From NCBI GenBank assembly GCA_037013685.1, contig CM072906.1:3514501-3578500 (forward strand): a DNA stretch of 64,000 bases, read 5' to 3'. Source of the DNA: Acridotheres tristis. Its lineage: Eukaryota > Chordata > Aves > Passeriformes > Sturnidae. The notes beneath the pieces are model-generated. The model was not told the origin of the DNA and did not search any database. It saw only the letters and a program-made list of their open reading frames with translations. Positions 12,775 through 25,117 of the stretch are shown here, piece after piece. Position 1 is the first letter of the stretch. Each line of letters begins with the position of its first letter. A program made the position numbers and the translations under genes.

Positions 12775-12811
12775 TTTTTTTTAGGTTTTTTTTTTTAGGT
12801 TTTTTTTTTAG
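12775..12811. repeat. T8-AGG-T11-AGG-T10-AG short tandem array
   Basis: Three T-runs of 8, 11 and 10 bases are separated by AGG, giving an imperfect 11-14-base tandem repeat. On the gene strand it reads as A-runs joined by CCT and lies 65-100 bases upstream of the exon 7 acceptor, just beyond the homopurine tract. Confidence 0.95.
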
Positions 12812-14315
12812 CTCTTCCCCAAAAAGGGCAGCGTCTTTGGATAAATTAGTAGGGTAAACTGACTAATGGAAATTTGCATGATTTGCACAATAGCCTTGCA
12901 AATTTTAAATAAAACAAATGCTCATGATTTTAGCCCTCTTCCCCCGAAATTGAGCAAAAACACAGCATATGAAATTGTGCACAGGCTTTGATCTATGGGC
13001 AAACGGCTCACACTGCTTCCTTGGGTGGAACTGGGATTCCTACAAAGTGCCCTGAACAGCTAATTACGTATACACAAAACTAATTAATAACCTGTACATT
13101 GATCATGTAAGGAGAAATCAGGGACAGGCACCAGGAAGCTTCAGGGCAAGGAAACCTAACAAGACTCTTAAGTACCACTGATTTCCAACGTACTTTGACT
13201 TTATAACTCCTTTCAGGCACTTCAAAGAAGCATTTTGCTGTTAGGTTACACATTTGAAATGTGTTCATTTCCATTTAAAGAGCCAGGAGGATTCTCTATA
13301 TGATATGTGCAGGACTTGGATTACAGGATCTTGGGCAACCACATTAGAGTAGCTTGAGGACAGTTCAAAACTGAGGTGTCATCAAGGAGGAGGAGCTTCT
13401 CTTTGTGAACAGCAGCCAGGCAGCCAGGCTGGAGCTGTGTGTTTCCCTCACTGCATTTTTGTGGAGCAGCCTGAGGTTGCCTGCTGGACACTCTGGCTGA
13501 TGGGACTCCACACCATTAACTACTTTAATTGAGATGGGATCATGTCTGCTAGGCAAGGTTTTCCTAATATTATTTTCCCTCATGAGCTAAAAAGCAAAAG
13601 ATCTGACAAAAGGCTTTTCTAGTATCTTTTATTTACCTGGAGGAATGCTTTTATAGCATTTTTTGGTTGTGCCACCACTGTACATCACAAAATGAAGAAT
13701 TACTTTTCATAGCTTATGTGTTGCAAGTGATATTCCATAACCAGGACTGAAAACCCAAACCACTGTATAACATAAAACACTCCAGCCCAAAGTGTCCCAG
13801 ATCTCTGGGACATTCTTCAGCAAAACTCAGCACACACAGCAGTTTACAGGGCAATAAAACAGGAAGTCCTGCCTCACACAGAAACAAAAGTCTACAGGAT
13901 TAGTCCCTGCAGCTTTAGGGGAGCCATTCCAATCTCTGAATTGCAGGCACCACTGGGGCTTCCTAACCTGCCAGCTTATTCTGCTGCTATCACAGATGGG
14001 TTTTAAGAGCCCAAATTCTCAGCTCTCCAAACATCCTCCTTAGAGGATTTATCTTTTCTCTTTTCTACTCTGCACTGCAGCCTGGGAACTCAGACACAGC
14101 TGAGGTCACTGCTTCTCCCTTGGTTTGACTCCACGCAATGAAGAAGAGAACTAAAGCCTAGTTTACAATCCCAGCATTTCCTATCATTGTTGCAAGGGCC
14201 TAGAGGAAATTACAGACATTCTAGTACCTTGTCTCTGTGGGACTTGCCTGTTTCCTCTGGTAAATAAGCCCCCACCCCTGTCCCCCTCTGTACAGCAGCT
14301 GACTCTGACTCTCAC

Positions 14316-14468
14316 CTATCTTTGGTGCCACAGGGCTGGGAGCTGCAGGTCTCTGCTGTCTTCTGCACAACCTGTGCTCTGTGAAGATACAGAGGGATCC
14401 ACATCCCCAGAGCCCCTGTGGCAAAGGAGACAGCTGAGGTGGCCAAGGAGGAGAACACATAGCTGCGG
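14316..14468 (-). CDS. SPNS2: SPNS2 coding exon 6: TM7 and extracellular loop
   Basis: The 153-bp exon completes the split Asn, then encodes [40 protein letters not shown], and a Cys-containing loop [10 protein letters not shown]. It corresponds to about human residues 313-362. The Arg in YLHR is R342 by human numbering, a position I recall being linked to handling of the S1P headgroup. The two Cys in the loop are kept. The acceptor is tttgtctccacag and the donor gtgagagt. Both ends are phase 2, so skipping this exon would remove 51 residues without a frameshift. Confidence 0.96.
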   Translation of the reverse strand, partial: PQLCVLLLGHLSCLLCHRGSGDVDPSVSSQSTGCAEDSRDLQLPALWHQR

Positions 14469-15570
14469 CTGTGGAGACAAAAGCAGAGAAGGTTCAGTGG
14501 GGAAAGCAAAGAAGAAGGACCCCCACACAGGAGCCAGTGCTGAGTGACAAAGGCAGTGTTCCCCCCACACTGCCACCTCCCTTTGCCAAGGCACAAAGGA
14601 ATGGCAATATTCCCATGTGATGCTCCACTGATAATAACACACTGAACCCATCAGAGATGCTTCACAGGACTGTTCCAAGGCACTTTTTGAGAAGACAGTA
14701 CTTGGTCACTAAGACATGTTATGTGAATGACAGAGCTTTCACCCCAATGTCACCTGTGTCCTTGGATGAACAGTTTCACTTCTCCCTCCCCGTTCATGTC
14801 ACCATATGGTTACCACTTACATAAACTACCAAAAGCAGTAACATAGAAATAATGATAAATTATCTAACATCATTTTTCCACAGTCCTTTGGCACTGGAGG
14901 ACAATACCAGGAAGGTATTCTAGAAAGAAGTTCTAAAAACGAAGGACATCACAAGTTTCCCATCAGAATTACAAGGTAACCCTGAAATCACAAGTGAAAG
15001 TATTTGCACATTCACAGGATTTTTGGAAGGAAGTGCAGCTGCTTAAACACTTGTGAGCATGTGAACCTTTATGCACACATACAAGCACCCAAGCACATTC
15101 AGTTCTCATGGATTCAGTCACATGTGGTTGTTCACATATATTTAAACTTGCCATAGTGCAAGCTTCTGTGTGGGTTTTTTAAATCTTAAATTGCTAGAAC
15201 TCTCCTTTCCCCCTCAGCAGAACAGCTCTTTTAAAGAAGAGAAAGGATCTAAGCATCTGAACAACAGTGGCACAACAATTAATACAGGAATACAGAAATT
15301 TCTACACTTCAAAAGCCCTGATTTGTGTGAAGTATGAGCCAAACAAAGCAGACTTTTTCTTAGATGTCATTCTTGGAAAGGTTAGAGCAAAACTTGGAAT
15401 CCAACATTGTCACAGCATTCGATGCCTCATGTAACTGTGATTTTCTTTCCTAGGCCCACAGACTAAACTTCTGCAACTCCCTGCATGTTGTCACATTGCA
15501 GTCTGACCGTGCTAAACCCAGACCATCGGGGCTTCTGACTAAGCATTAGAGTTTTCACTCGTGCTCTTAC
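14469..15570 (-). other. SPNS2 intron 5
   Basis: This is 1.1 kb between exons 5 and 6, bounded by gtaagagc and tttgtctccacag on the gene strand. There is no repeat or second gene that I can recognise. Open frames that run into the exon 6 coordinates are readthrough of that exon in other frames. Confidence 0.92.
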
Positions 15571-15713
15571 TTTCTAATCAATGCTTTCATGTCTCTGAGC
15601 CATGAAGTCCGAGCCTTCAGCTGCCCCCCAAGTTGTTCAGCATTTCCTCTTTTAGCAGCAGGCACAAATACCAAGATGAGGGTCCCTGTTATCATTCCTA
15701 GGAGTGGAGACAC
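15571..15713 (-). CDS. SPNS2: SPNS2 coding exon 5: TM6 and central cytoplasmic loop
   Basis: The 143-bp exon encodes [20 protein letters not shown] (TM6), then [27 protein letters not shown]. It ends two bases into an Asn codon and covers about human residues 265-311. The basic, charged stretch is the long cytoplasmic loop between the N- and C-terminal six-helix bundles of MFS carriers. The acceptor is cctctcttgcag and the donor gtaagagc. Several conservative substitutions relative to human (for example NAEQ for HADQ) fall in the loop, the least constrained part. The frame is open throughout. Confidence 0.96.
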
Positions 15714-18270
15714 CTGCAAGAGAGGAGCAGGGAGTTAGCACAGGAGTCAGCAGGGTTTGCTTTGACTGGTCAGGAAGAAGCAGAATCCATGTGTGTGGTT
15801 TCAGTGGCTGCTCCTCACAGCCACTCAGAACCTGGAGGCATCGAGGCATCTGCTCCTTTCCCTCCTCCATGTCATCCCCTGGGCTCTCTTATCTCACTCT
15901 GGAAACATGCAGCTTTGAAAATACTGAGTAAGGCAGTCCATTGTGTTAATAAGTACCAAGACTCATCTAAACATGATTCTTCAGTGATGTTTAACTCTTT
16001 GGAAACCTACTCCCAGCTGGGCTGAGAGACCAGTTGGTTTCTGGGTGAGTGCAGGAGACTTTTAAAGGCAATTAGACCAGCTGAAAGATCTCTGGGTGTA
16101 GGGAACATCCTGGCTTTGAAAACCTTTGCTTGACATACATCCCTCTTGCACCTAACCCACAATGGCTTCCTGTTTTCAGGCATCTGCCTCAGATTTCCTC
16201 AGTACAACAGACCAAGAAACATTGAAAATTCAGGCTGGAATTCAAGGGCTTGGTTTCCCAATATCCAATCCTTTCTACAAGCACTAGGCAAAAATACAAA
16301 GATCCCACAGCATTTTGCAAGCCATAAAAACCATTCTTGTTTTGCAGCTGAAATTCCATTATTGTCATATAGCTCCAATAGCTCAAACAGCTCCATCAGG
16401 AAAATAGGAACAAGGATTTCACTGAATTATCATCTCCTCTAGATATGCTATTTTAAAAATAAATTCCTGTTAAAAAAAAAGCTTTCATAAAGCTTCCATT
16501 ATTAACCTGAGAACAGCCTTTACACATGGAGCAGTGTTTCATGTCCACAGATGACAAACTCACAATCCTTCTAGGGAAGGAAAGACAAAAGTATTTCAGA
16601 ACTTAAAAGCCAGGAAAATCGCTCATCCAGGAACACACTGAAGCCTGATACAGCATCCTTATGACAGCTGAACAGAAGACACAGCACTGGTAAAAAACAC
16701 TGGAAATTCTGTTTTTTCTGCAGCCAGAAGGAGAAGTCTCTTGTGGCAAGTCTCTTTGATTTCTATCTAACAGCTTAAGTACCCACCAGGACAACAGCCA
16801 TGAACACTCAGAAATGCTGCAGTGAAACACTCACTTTATTGTTAGAGACAAAGCTGCCACTTGTCCACGTGCCCTTCTGTCTTTTCCAGCCCACTGAAGC
16901 ACGGATTATTCCTGACCTCTTCTGTATTTGGAGCCCACAGGAGATCACAGAGGGAAGCATCATCTTGGGGAATCATTCCCATCTTGCAAGAGTGCAAGAG
17001 TTGCCACAGGGATGGAAGCTGCTTTACAGTGATGTCTGGATGATTCCTATATGTGCTGTGGGACTACAAAGACTGAGCAATGGTGTCCAAAGCAAAGAAG
17101 TGTGCAGCTCATCACATTCCCCAAATTTTGCACAGCCAGGGAATCCTGCACCAATGTGTCATTTATAGTGGAAATCTGACCTGTAAGGGTACAGTGTTGC
17201 AGACAGCCTGGATTTCTCAGGATAACTGTGAACACACCAGCTGTAAAGTCCTAGTGATGATCTCTTTTCACAGATTAACCACTGGGGTTTTATTGGCAGA
17301 TTTGGGTTTTCCAAGGGTGCTCCAGTTAAAGCCCACTGACCAGAGGACGGGCTTTGGGGTTTTCACTCCTTGTGTTGGTCTCTGCTCAAAACTTCATGTT
17401 ACTCTTAAATATTTCTGCTAATGAGGCAGCATCCTCTAGGTGGGAAGCTTTAGGCTACTCTGCTTTCCAGTGCAGGTGCACAGCTGGAAACTGCCCTCCA
17501 CTCTCCCAGCTACAGATGAACTGTTCTTGGTGATGCTCCTGGCTTTACTTACCCTGGGCATGGGCTGTGTCACAGAGGGCACATTTGCTTCAGATGGGAC
17601 CTCCTGTATTTCATCACCTACTGTTATAAATGGTGTTGGCCTGAGCTTCATGAGATTCATGGTCTCCACGAAGCAGAGAATGCACCTCACATGCCACCCC
17701 CAGTCCCAAAGGTCAGAAACCAGTTCTGCTGGGCCACTTCCTCTCTGCTCTTTCAAGACATCCTTGTGTGCACAAGCTGTTTGTGAGTATGTGATTGGAG
17801 TGGATTATCTTTTCAGCCCATTTATCAGGGTCCCAAGAGGTTAAAATAGAAGGAAACTGACTGTCTCAGGGCAGAAAAACAAGCGGAAACTGGAACAAAG
17901 TGTTTTTTCCTCAAAGCCGGAAGCCATTCTCAGAGTTTCTTGACAGCAGGAGACTGAAAGACTGTGGAGTTGATTTAAGGCCAATGCCTCGTCTTCCTGT
18001 CCCCATCAAGAAGTCAGGATTGATTGATTGATAGCAAAGTGATTGGAAAATTCTTGCCCCCAAGCAGGGAAAACACCAAATCCCACAAGCCAAGCCCACA
18101 TATCTTTGCTTAGTGAGTGCATCTGCCATGCATTTAAGATCCACAGATGGAATTTCCAGTCCTTCACCTCTCAGATATAATAACAGGTTGAGCCATTGTG
18201 TGATGGAACTCTTCCTAACACTAATTAGCTAACCAACTGTCATTAAGATGTGTCATTAAGAGGGACTTAC
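15714..18270 (-). other. SPNS2 intron 4
   Basis: This is 2.6 kb between exons 4 and 5, bounded by gtaagtcc and cctctcttgcag. Frames of up to about 134 codons occur on the plus strand (near 17440-17844), with overlapping open frames on both strands. None resembles a known protein. They are treated as chance. Confidence 0.9.
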
Positions 18271-18337
18271 CCGCAGTGCCCAGTGCCAGTCTCCAGCCAC
18301 CTGCTTCACACTGGACCCAGTGATGTATCCCAAGCCA
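18271..18337 (-). CDS. SPNS2: SPNS2 coding exon 4: end of TM5 and following loop
   Basis: This small 67-bp exon supplies the last base of the split Ser codon, then 22 codons: [12 protein letters not shown] followed by [10 protein letters not shown]. It matches about human residues 243-264. It ends exactly on a codon boundary before the donor gtaagtcc. The acceptor is ctttcttgcag. Two aromatic residues in DWHWALR mark the loop entering TM6 and are typical of spinster proteins. The exon was located by matching the family sequence and confirmed by splice phase (2 in, 0 out) agreeing with both neighbours. Confidence 0.95.
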
Positions 18338-20165
18338 CTGCAAGAAAGGCCAAGGTGAGAGTTGGTCAGAGCTTTAAGTGTGCCTCAGTCACAGCTGTTC
18401 TTAGACAAAGGCAAAGAGAAGCACAACCCACTGTGTGTCCTCAGCTCTCTTGTCCTACAGGAAGAAATGTGGGGATTGAAGCAGATGGTGGCTGGTATGT
18501 GACTGTGCCCAGCACTGCTGATGTAACAATGTTCAAATCTGATGGAAATTTGGAAGTTTATAGGTGACCTTTCAATCTAAGAAACAAAGACTTAAAAATC
18601 ATTTATTTCCCAATTTCATTTCTACATCAGGCCTTTCTCTGAGCTAACATGAATGTTAAACCATTTTATGTTCAAGCTTTCAGCCAAAAAGCGCCCTTCA
18701 AGGACAGAGCATATTCCATCATTAGATTTTTGTTCTTGCCACTAAATAGTACTTGGTTCTAATTATGTAGGAAGAGACTATTTTCTATTAGCTTGGGAGA
18801 ACAACCAAGAAGAACATGCAAGAAGTTTTATGGGAGGCATTCAGCCACATGTATGACAAAAGGTGCATCACCAGAGACTACAGGTGAACATAACCACGTT
18901 TCTCTCAACATGAACTGAAGGTAAATACCCTTTTCCAAAACTGCTGCATTTGTTGCTGAGATTGTCTTGGCTAAAACTTGCCAGGACTGTAGTGGGACAA
19001 CTGTGAGCCCCCCTCCCCAGACCCACCCCCCTTTACTGGAGTCTGTTAAGCTTTGGAGCCTGTCAGCTATAACCTCCCTAAAACTGGACATTTCACCCAG
19101 CCAGGCCCCAAAATCAAACCACGAATCATCACAGAGTGATTTGGGTTGTAAGAAACCTTAAAATCCATCCAGTTCTATCCCTTGGAAAGGGCAGGGACAC
19201 CTTCCACTATCCCAGGCTGCTCCACGCCCTGTCCAGCCTGGCCTTGGGCACTGCCAGGGATGGGGGAGGCACAGCTGCCCTGGGAATCTGTGCCAGGGCT
19301 TCAACACCTCCACAGGGAAGAATTTCTTCCTAATATCCAACGGAAACCTCTTTCAGTTTACAGCCCTTGTCCTATCCTCCATGGCCTTGTAATCCATGCT
19401 GCTGCTGGATATTGAGATAATGAAGTCCCAGAATCTGGCTCAACAGGATGAATATTTGTAATTTCTTTCTAGTTCATTGAATTTTCTATGTGAATACTTG
19501 GAATCCTTGCTCCTCTTGGCAATATATTCTTTTCACCCATTAAGGATCTGGTGCTCTCTTTTTCCTCAAGAGCAAAAGGATTTTTGTGAGTTTTATGTCT
19601 CAGGTAAATGTTCCAGCTTATAAAATGCACCACCAGAAGTTTTTCTCTGAGTTTGGAACATGTTGCCCATGTATTCCCTGCTGGAAATGAGCCCATAATG
19701 CCCTTTTGCCCAGGATGTTGTCCAGCTCTGGGAATTGATATGCAAACTATGCAAAGCCAGCTTGCTGACAATCTCACAATAGAGGGTCAGCCATTAAAAA
19801 CAAAAAAATTGACAGATTCCCTCCCACCCAACAATCACATCTGTGTTGGGCTAATAAAGAAACTCCACTGAAAGAAAAAGTCAGCTAAAATATTTTGATT
19901 CCATTTCCACCCCATTGCTGTAAAAAAGTAGGGAAAAAACCTAAATAAACCAACAACAAACTTCCCATTAGTTCCCAAAAGTCACACATGAACCAGTAAC
20001 AGGGCCAAAAAAAGAACCTAATTCCTGCAACTAATTAGTCACTGCTCACAATATTTTCCTGTCTGAACCATTCCAGCCAATGTCAAGAACTATCATCATT
20101 AGCAGCTTCAATCTGTGTGATTTTATATAAGAGAAGAGCCAAAACCAGATTGAAGTGTCACTTAC
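18338..20165 (-). other. SPNS2 intron 3
   Basis: This is 1.8 kb between exons 3 and 4, bounded by gtaag and ctttcttgcag. It contains one CR1 tail at about 19122-19395. The remainder shows no gene-like signal. Confidence 0.92.
19122..19395 (-). mobile_element. CR1 LINE 3' UTR tail
   Basis: In reverse-complement orientation this carries the standard avian CR1 series: tttgggttgtaagaaacctt, gggcagggacaccttccac, caggctgctccacgccctg, cagggatgggggaggcac, then aatttcttcctaatatccaa and ccttgtcctatcc. Orientation matches SPNS2 transcription. It is 5' truncated. The terminal attctatg repeat has decayed to aatcatcacag. Confidence 0.9.
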
Positions 20166-20317
20166 CTGCCCAGGGGGATTGCAAAGTAGAACACAGACAG
20201 CATAAGGGTCCTGGTGTTTTTGGTGAACAGGTCCCCAATGATGGTCGGTGCAATAGTGGAATAACTCGCTTCACCAATGCCAACCAAACCCCGTGAGAGC
20301 ACAAGGAGCCAGAAATA
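20166..20317 (-). CDS. SPNS2: SPNS2 coding exon 3: TM4-TM5
   Basis: The 152-bp exon encodes [20 protein letters not shown], then [11 protein letters not shown], then [16 protein letters not shown], ending two bases into the next Ser codon. It covers about human residues 192-241. The acceptor is tttcttttctcag and the donor gtaag. The ninth codon, CGG at 20291-20293, is the Arg of SRG. By human numbering this is R200, equivalent to the zebrafish Arg whose change to Ser disables S1P export. It is intact here. GEASYS and the TIAP run are spinster-family hallmarks of TM4. Translation is uninterrupted. Confidence 0.97.
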
Positions 20318-21468
20318 CTGAGAAAAGAAATAGAAACATTAGCAGCTCCCCCCTTGGCTTTTTTAATACAGGATGGACAACAGTCAGGGAAATACAAATT
20401 CATGTGACTGGAAAATGATCCTCCTGTATGCATTTATTTCTAGAACTTCAGAGTTGTTTCATTTGTCTTTTGCCCAGAAGACAAGGACTATATTTTTTGT
20501 GAAGATTTATAGGCCTGAAAGAAAAGTAATAATAAAACATTTACTCAGTGACATTCAAGAGTATATTCTAGAAGAGGCAGAAGACTCCCAGTTTGCTCCC
20601 AGATCCCAGCTCACTCTTGCTGAGTTGGGAAGGTCTGGGGAGGTGGGTGAGTAACAAACCCTGCTCTGGGATCCAGAAACAGCAACTCCTGCCAAGCACA
20701 ACCCATCCTCCCCAGCATGCCAGGGACAGCTTCTGACTCTCAAATCCTAAAGGCTCTTCAAAGCTGGGAAACAGTTGAACCTGCAATCCCTCAAACTAAA
20801 TATCTTCCTTCATTAAAAGCTATGGATTAACAGAATCTTTCAAAGGTGCTGAGCACCCATCTCACTCCACTTGCCTTGAGCAGCAGCAGACAGCTCCCCA
20901 AAACTCTCAGAGGAGACCTGAGCCTTACTGGGAACCCCAGGAGCACCCAAGCACTCTCTAAGCAGGACCTGCAGGGGATGACCTGGAGCCACACAGGGCA
21001 GGGTCAGGGAGGAGGCATCCAGCATTCCAGGGAAATCCTGCCTTTGTGGGCAAAGGGCAATCGCACAGAACCAGGACATACTGCACATTCAGCACAACAC
21101 AATCTAGAATGGTCAAAAAGGAATTGTTTACCTAATAGGATTTTCTTAGTGGCCCATTTTAAGCAACACTGTGAGGACCTGATTTTCAGCCTAAGCTCTT
21201 TCACTGTCCCTGCAGTTTTCTGGGTGCTGCTGAGTGCAGGCTAAGACACAAAGCTTTGATGCCTCAATACCTGATACATGAGCACAAGCAAACTCTCAGC
21301 CATCTAATCAGCTTGAGCTACACCCAGAAATAATTGCAGGGGCAGAAATGAACCAGTCAATGCAGAAAGTTGTAAGCACGGAGAAATCTATTTCTACAAG
21401 TGTAACCTCTACAAATCCTCAATTTACCGTCACTATTCTATAGATCATTTGTGAGAAGAACAGCAGGG

Positions 21469-21699
21469 ATTTAAACTGAAGGAAGGCAGGTTTAAATTAG
21501 ATATTAGGAAGAAATTCTTCCCTGTGAGGGTGGGGAAGCCCTGGCACAGGCTGCCCAGAGGAGCTGTGGCTGCCCCTGGATCCCTGGCAGTGTCCAGCCT
21601 GGGACAGTGGCAGGTGTCCCTGCCCAAGCAGGGGGTGGAATGGGATGGGCTTTAAGTTCCTTCCCAACCCAAACCACTCTGTCATTCTATGCTTATGAT
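21469..21699 (+). mobile_element. CR1 LINE 3' UTR tail (well preserved)
   Basis: The run is continuous: tttaaactgaaggaaggcag, attagatattaggaagaaat, ccctgtgagggtggggaag, ggcacaggctgcccagagg, the GC-rich gtgtccagcctgggacagtg, then ccttcccaacccaaaccac and gtcattctatg. It looks the least decayed of the CR1 tails here. Orientation is opposite to SPNS2. The gtgtccagcctgggacagtg variant is one I associate with neoavian or songbird CR1 copies. Confidence 0.92.
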
Positions 21700-24600
21700 A
21701 TGTCCTTAACCACGAAAGTGCTTTGGGAAAAATGAGCAATTACCAATTCTCCTTCTTCAGATAGGAAAAAGTCAAGGGAAATGACTGATTTTGAGCCCTA
21801 CAGCAAAGCCAAGCCAGAGTACAAGTCTCATTCACAAACATGGAAAATGCCATGCAGACTCCAAGCCACGTGCCTCAGTCATAAATATATCCATCAGCAG
21901 ACAAAAATCTACCAGTGACGTGTTTGCATTGTTTTCCTCACTGTAATCCCTGGTTGAAAAGAGTATTTTGAGAATTCCAATAGCCACGAAACCAAAATAC
22001 TTTTGTGTACTCTTCACTTCCTCATATTTTGGTGTGAATTCTGGAGCAATACCCATTTTCTGCAGGAATACAAGTTCCTTGTTTGCTGGCAGGGTGTGTG
22101 CAGTGCTGCTCACATTTGTGCATCTCCCTGTGTGTAACTCACACACGTGGGTGTGGGCACAAAGGGCAGCTCCGTGACTCAAGTGATTTAATTGATGCCA
22201 ATTTCCCAATGCTCAACCACTCCACTGCAGAAATATGCTAGCAGTCACTGGTGCACAGGTAACCAATGTATTTTGAATGAGCAACAGTATTCATAACGTG
22301 CTGAAAGGCTTAGTCATGCAGAATTAGAAAGCAGGGAACTGGAGGCTGGCTGTGGTTTCTGATGAAGTTTAGATCTGGATCACAGAGAGGGTGACAGGCA
22401 GAGCAGTCACCTGCCTGGGATGAGCATGGACAATGTTATTTACACCTGAAGAATGACAGGTTTGCAAATGCACTGGATGTTCCTTAAATTTGAAATACCT
22501 CCAGAAAAATGACACTGTTTTGTGCTCATCAGGTGGTATCGCTCCCAGTGAATGCACTGGGTAGGAATTTCCTCCAAACAATGTTGTTAGAAGGTTCCTC
22601 TTACAATCCTTGTGCAAGGCAGGAAAACGATACCAAGTATTCCTTTTGTGGTAGTGACTCAGTTTCATCAATACCACGGAATCAGGTGGCCAATAAAATG
22701 AAATTATCTGCAACAAGTAACACATTCACTCTTCTCTCAGTTCCTCCTCAAGTCCTCCTCCCTGGCTTATCCCACGCTGATGCACTCCAAATATCTGTTT
22801 AATATTTAAACTGTGTTCTTTGAAGCAGTGGTATTTAAACTTAAAAAAGTAGATTTTTACTTCATCTGGGAATAAAAGCAGTCTTAAAAAGCATAGTCCA
22901 AATAAAGATCTGAATAGTATTGCTCTTCTGAGATCAGATATTCAAGACTATGGACCATGCAGCCATTAAGTTGTGACAGATAGATTAAACATAGAAAAAT
23001 CTAAAACTATTTCAGGAATTATTTCTAGTCAGTTCTATACTGTGCCTGGTTTTGGAGCTCTATATCTATGATTAAAAAGCTAATTCCTTTTCTTACCAGT
23101 TCTTCAGGTAAGAAGTTCCACCCTGTTGGAACTCATATGATAAAATTGATTTGTTAAAATGAGCTGGGACTCCCCATCTTCCATCTCTAATCAGTCACTC
23201 AAAACTTATGTTTTAGCTGTTTCTGAGGAGGCACAGCTGGAGAGTTCCCCAAGGCAAAAAGTGGTCCCATCCATGACAGGCCTCATCTTTTTGTTTTTCA
23301 TAGAAGAAGAAAAAAAATACAAACAACAACACAACTCTAAAATTCTTATGCTGCTGCTCATCTGGACCACAGGCATTCCATGAACCCCTCAGGAACTGGT
23401 TCAGAAATCACTCTGTATGCAATACAGACAGCTGCTATTTTTTGTGTACATTTCTACACATACACCCATAGGAACATCCCTTTTCCTCTCCAAGTGTATG
23501 TGGACATGACAACCTGCACAAACAAATGGCAAAGTCAGATATTCCACACGCTGAGGACAATTCTGTTCTCCACAGCTGTAGCAGGACACCTCTGCCATTT
23601 CCTCTGCACTGGATTTTCCCCCCACTGCTTTTCCATTTATGTCCTGCCTCAAGGTTCTCAGGAGTTTAATGAGAGAAAAAGGGCTGACACCAGCTCAATT
23701 CTGTCAGTGCTCAAGAGCAGAACAGGCAGCTCAGACTTTAACTGAATTTCACTGTTCCCCAAGCAGAAATTGATATATATTGAAGAAGCTCGTTCCTTTC
23801 TATATGACTTGGTAACTCTGCTGTAATTTGTTCATCTGTGCAAGTAGGTTTCTGGCAGGAAAACTGAAAATATCTGAGTCAGCTTTCAGGACCTGAACCA
23901 ATTCCTTCCCCATAGGTTAACTGCAGCAACTTCAACACTTAGCAATAGTGTTTTCCTAAAATGAAGTTTTTTTGAAACAGGGCGCTATTAGGGCAAACAA
24001 TTAATTTGTCTTCAGTTTTGGAAAGCAGTCATACCAGAGACTGTCTGCACCTCCATGAGAGCTGCCAGCATCTCCTGGGTTTTTTGGGGTGAGTGCATGG
24101 CCTCAACCCCCCTCCTTGCCTGTGCATCCTCCCAAAGTGCAGCTGAGATTCCCCAGCCATGGAGCAGCAGTGCACCAGGGCACCAGCCTGGACGTGCCAC
24201 TGCAAAGGGACACCTGAGCCACACAGAGTGACTGCTACGAGTTCCAGGAGCAATTCAGGATGCAAAAGGGCTTCCAGCCCTTCTCCAGCTTGTGTGGCTG
24301 GTGGGACACAAGCCAGGGAAGATTCCAGTACACAAACCACCAACATATGGAAAGAATGGTGGCTGCAGAGACCCAGAACTGCCACAGCCTTCCTGGGAAT
24401 TTCCCTTCAAGAGATGACATCACCAGAAATTAATGCATGGAGGAAGCACTCATACTTATGAGTGGGAGGTACAAAGGGTCAATGGACGTGCTCTCTTCTT
24501 CCCATCTCATAAATATATAGAAGGAAAAACACCCTCTAGCCATAAAGCAAAAGAAACCAAATTCCTCAAAATAGAAGTGTGTTTCAGAAGGGATACAAAT

Positions 24601-24843
24601 CCTTACACCTTGGGGATGTGCCAATAAGGAATAGAAAACTCCACCTACCAACTTCTACATTTCTTAAACTATCAGCAAGCCATGGACAACAAGAGTGACA
24701 GATCATGGGGCCAAGGACCTGGTCTCATTACTGTCACCAGTGTCACCAAACACTAGAAGCTATGGATGTGGCAATCCTTCCAGAATTTACACCTGAAAAA
24801 AGTTTTCATGGTTGGAGTTAAGTATTTATAATACAGACCCACT

Positions 24844-24889
24844 GGATTGTTTAGGGTAGAAAAGATCTCTAAGAACATCAGGTCCAACA
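24844..24889 (-). mobile_element. CR1 LINE terminal fragment, decayed
   Basis: The sequence ggattgtttagggtagaaaa, then gatctctaagaacatcaggt, resembles the reversed CR1 3' end (ggttggaaaagatctctaag… atcaggtccaac). Only about 45 bases can be matched by eye, and no flanking duplication is visible. Confidence 0.55.
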
Positions 24890-25117
24890 GATAAAATGTA
24901 TAATGTGGTTTCTATTCACACCTTCATACTTTTGATGGCCTAGGACACATGACTGGCTTTAATCATGTTTGGTGAAACCTCCTAATTATACATTTATCCC
25001 AGTTGTATAGACCATTCAGGGAGTAATATGTGTTTTAAGAGGTCTAATTACAGCTTGAAGTTCTTTCTCCTTTTTTAATTAGTTAACAAAAGGAGTAAAG
25101 CCACTGTTCTTTAAAAG

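Larger units (their letters stand above)
12712..14315 (-). other. SPNS2 intron 6
   Basis: This is 1.6 kb between exon 6 (donor gtgagagt) and exon 7. Its exon 7 end carries a homopurine and T-homopolymer complex at 12717-12811. The rest, 12812-14315, is unique-looking sequence with no recognisable gene or transposon. Confidence 0.92.

Noticed and set aside
17440..17844. 134-codon plus-strand frame with a hydrophobic start (LFLVMLLALLTLGMG)
   Set aside because: The hydrophobic run looks signal-like but the rest matches nothing, other frames overlap it on both strands, and no exon structure is evident.
18011..18033. Short gattgattgattgata repeat
   Set aside because: Three to four units only; too short to annotate as a microsatellite.
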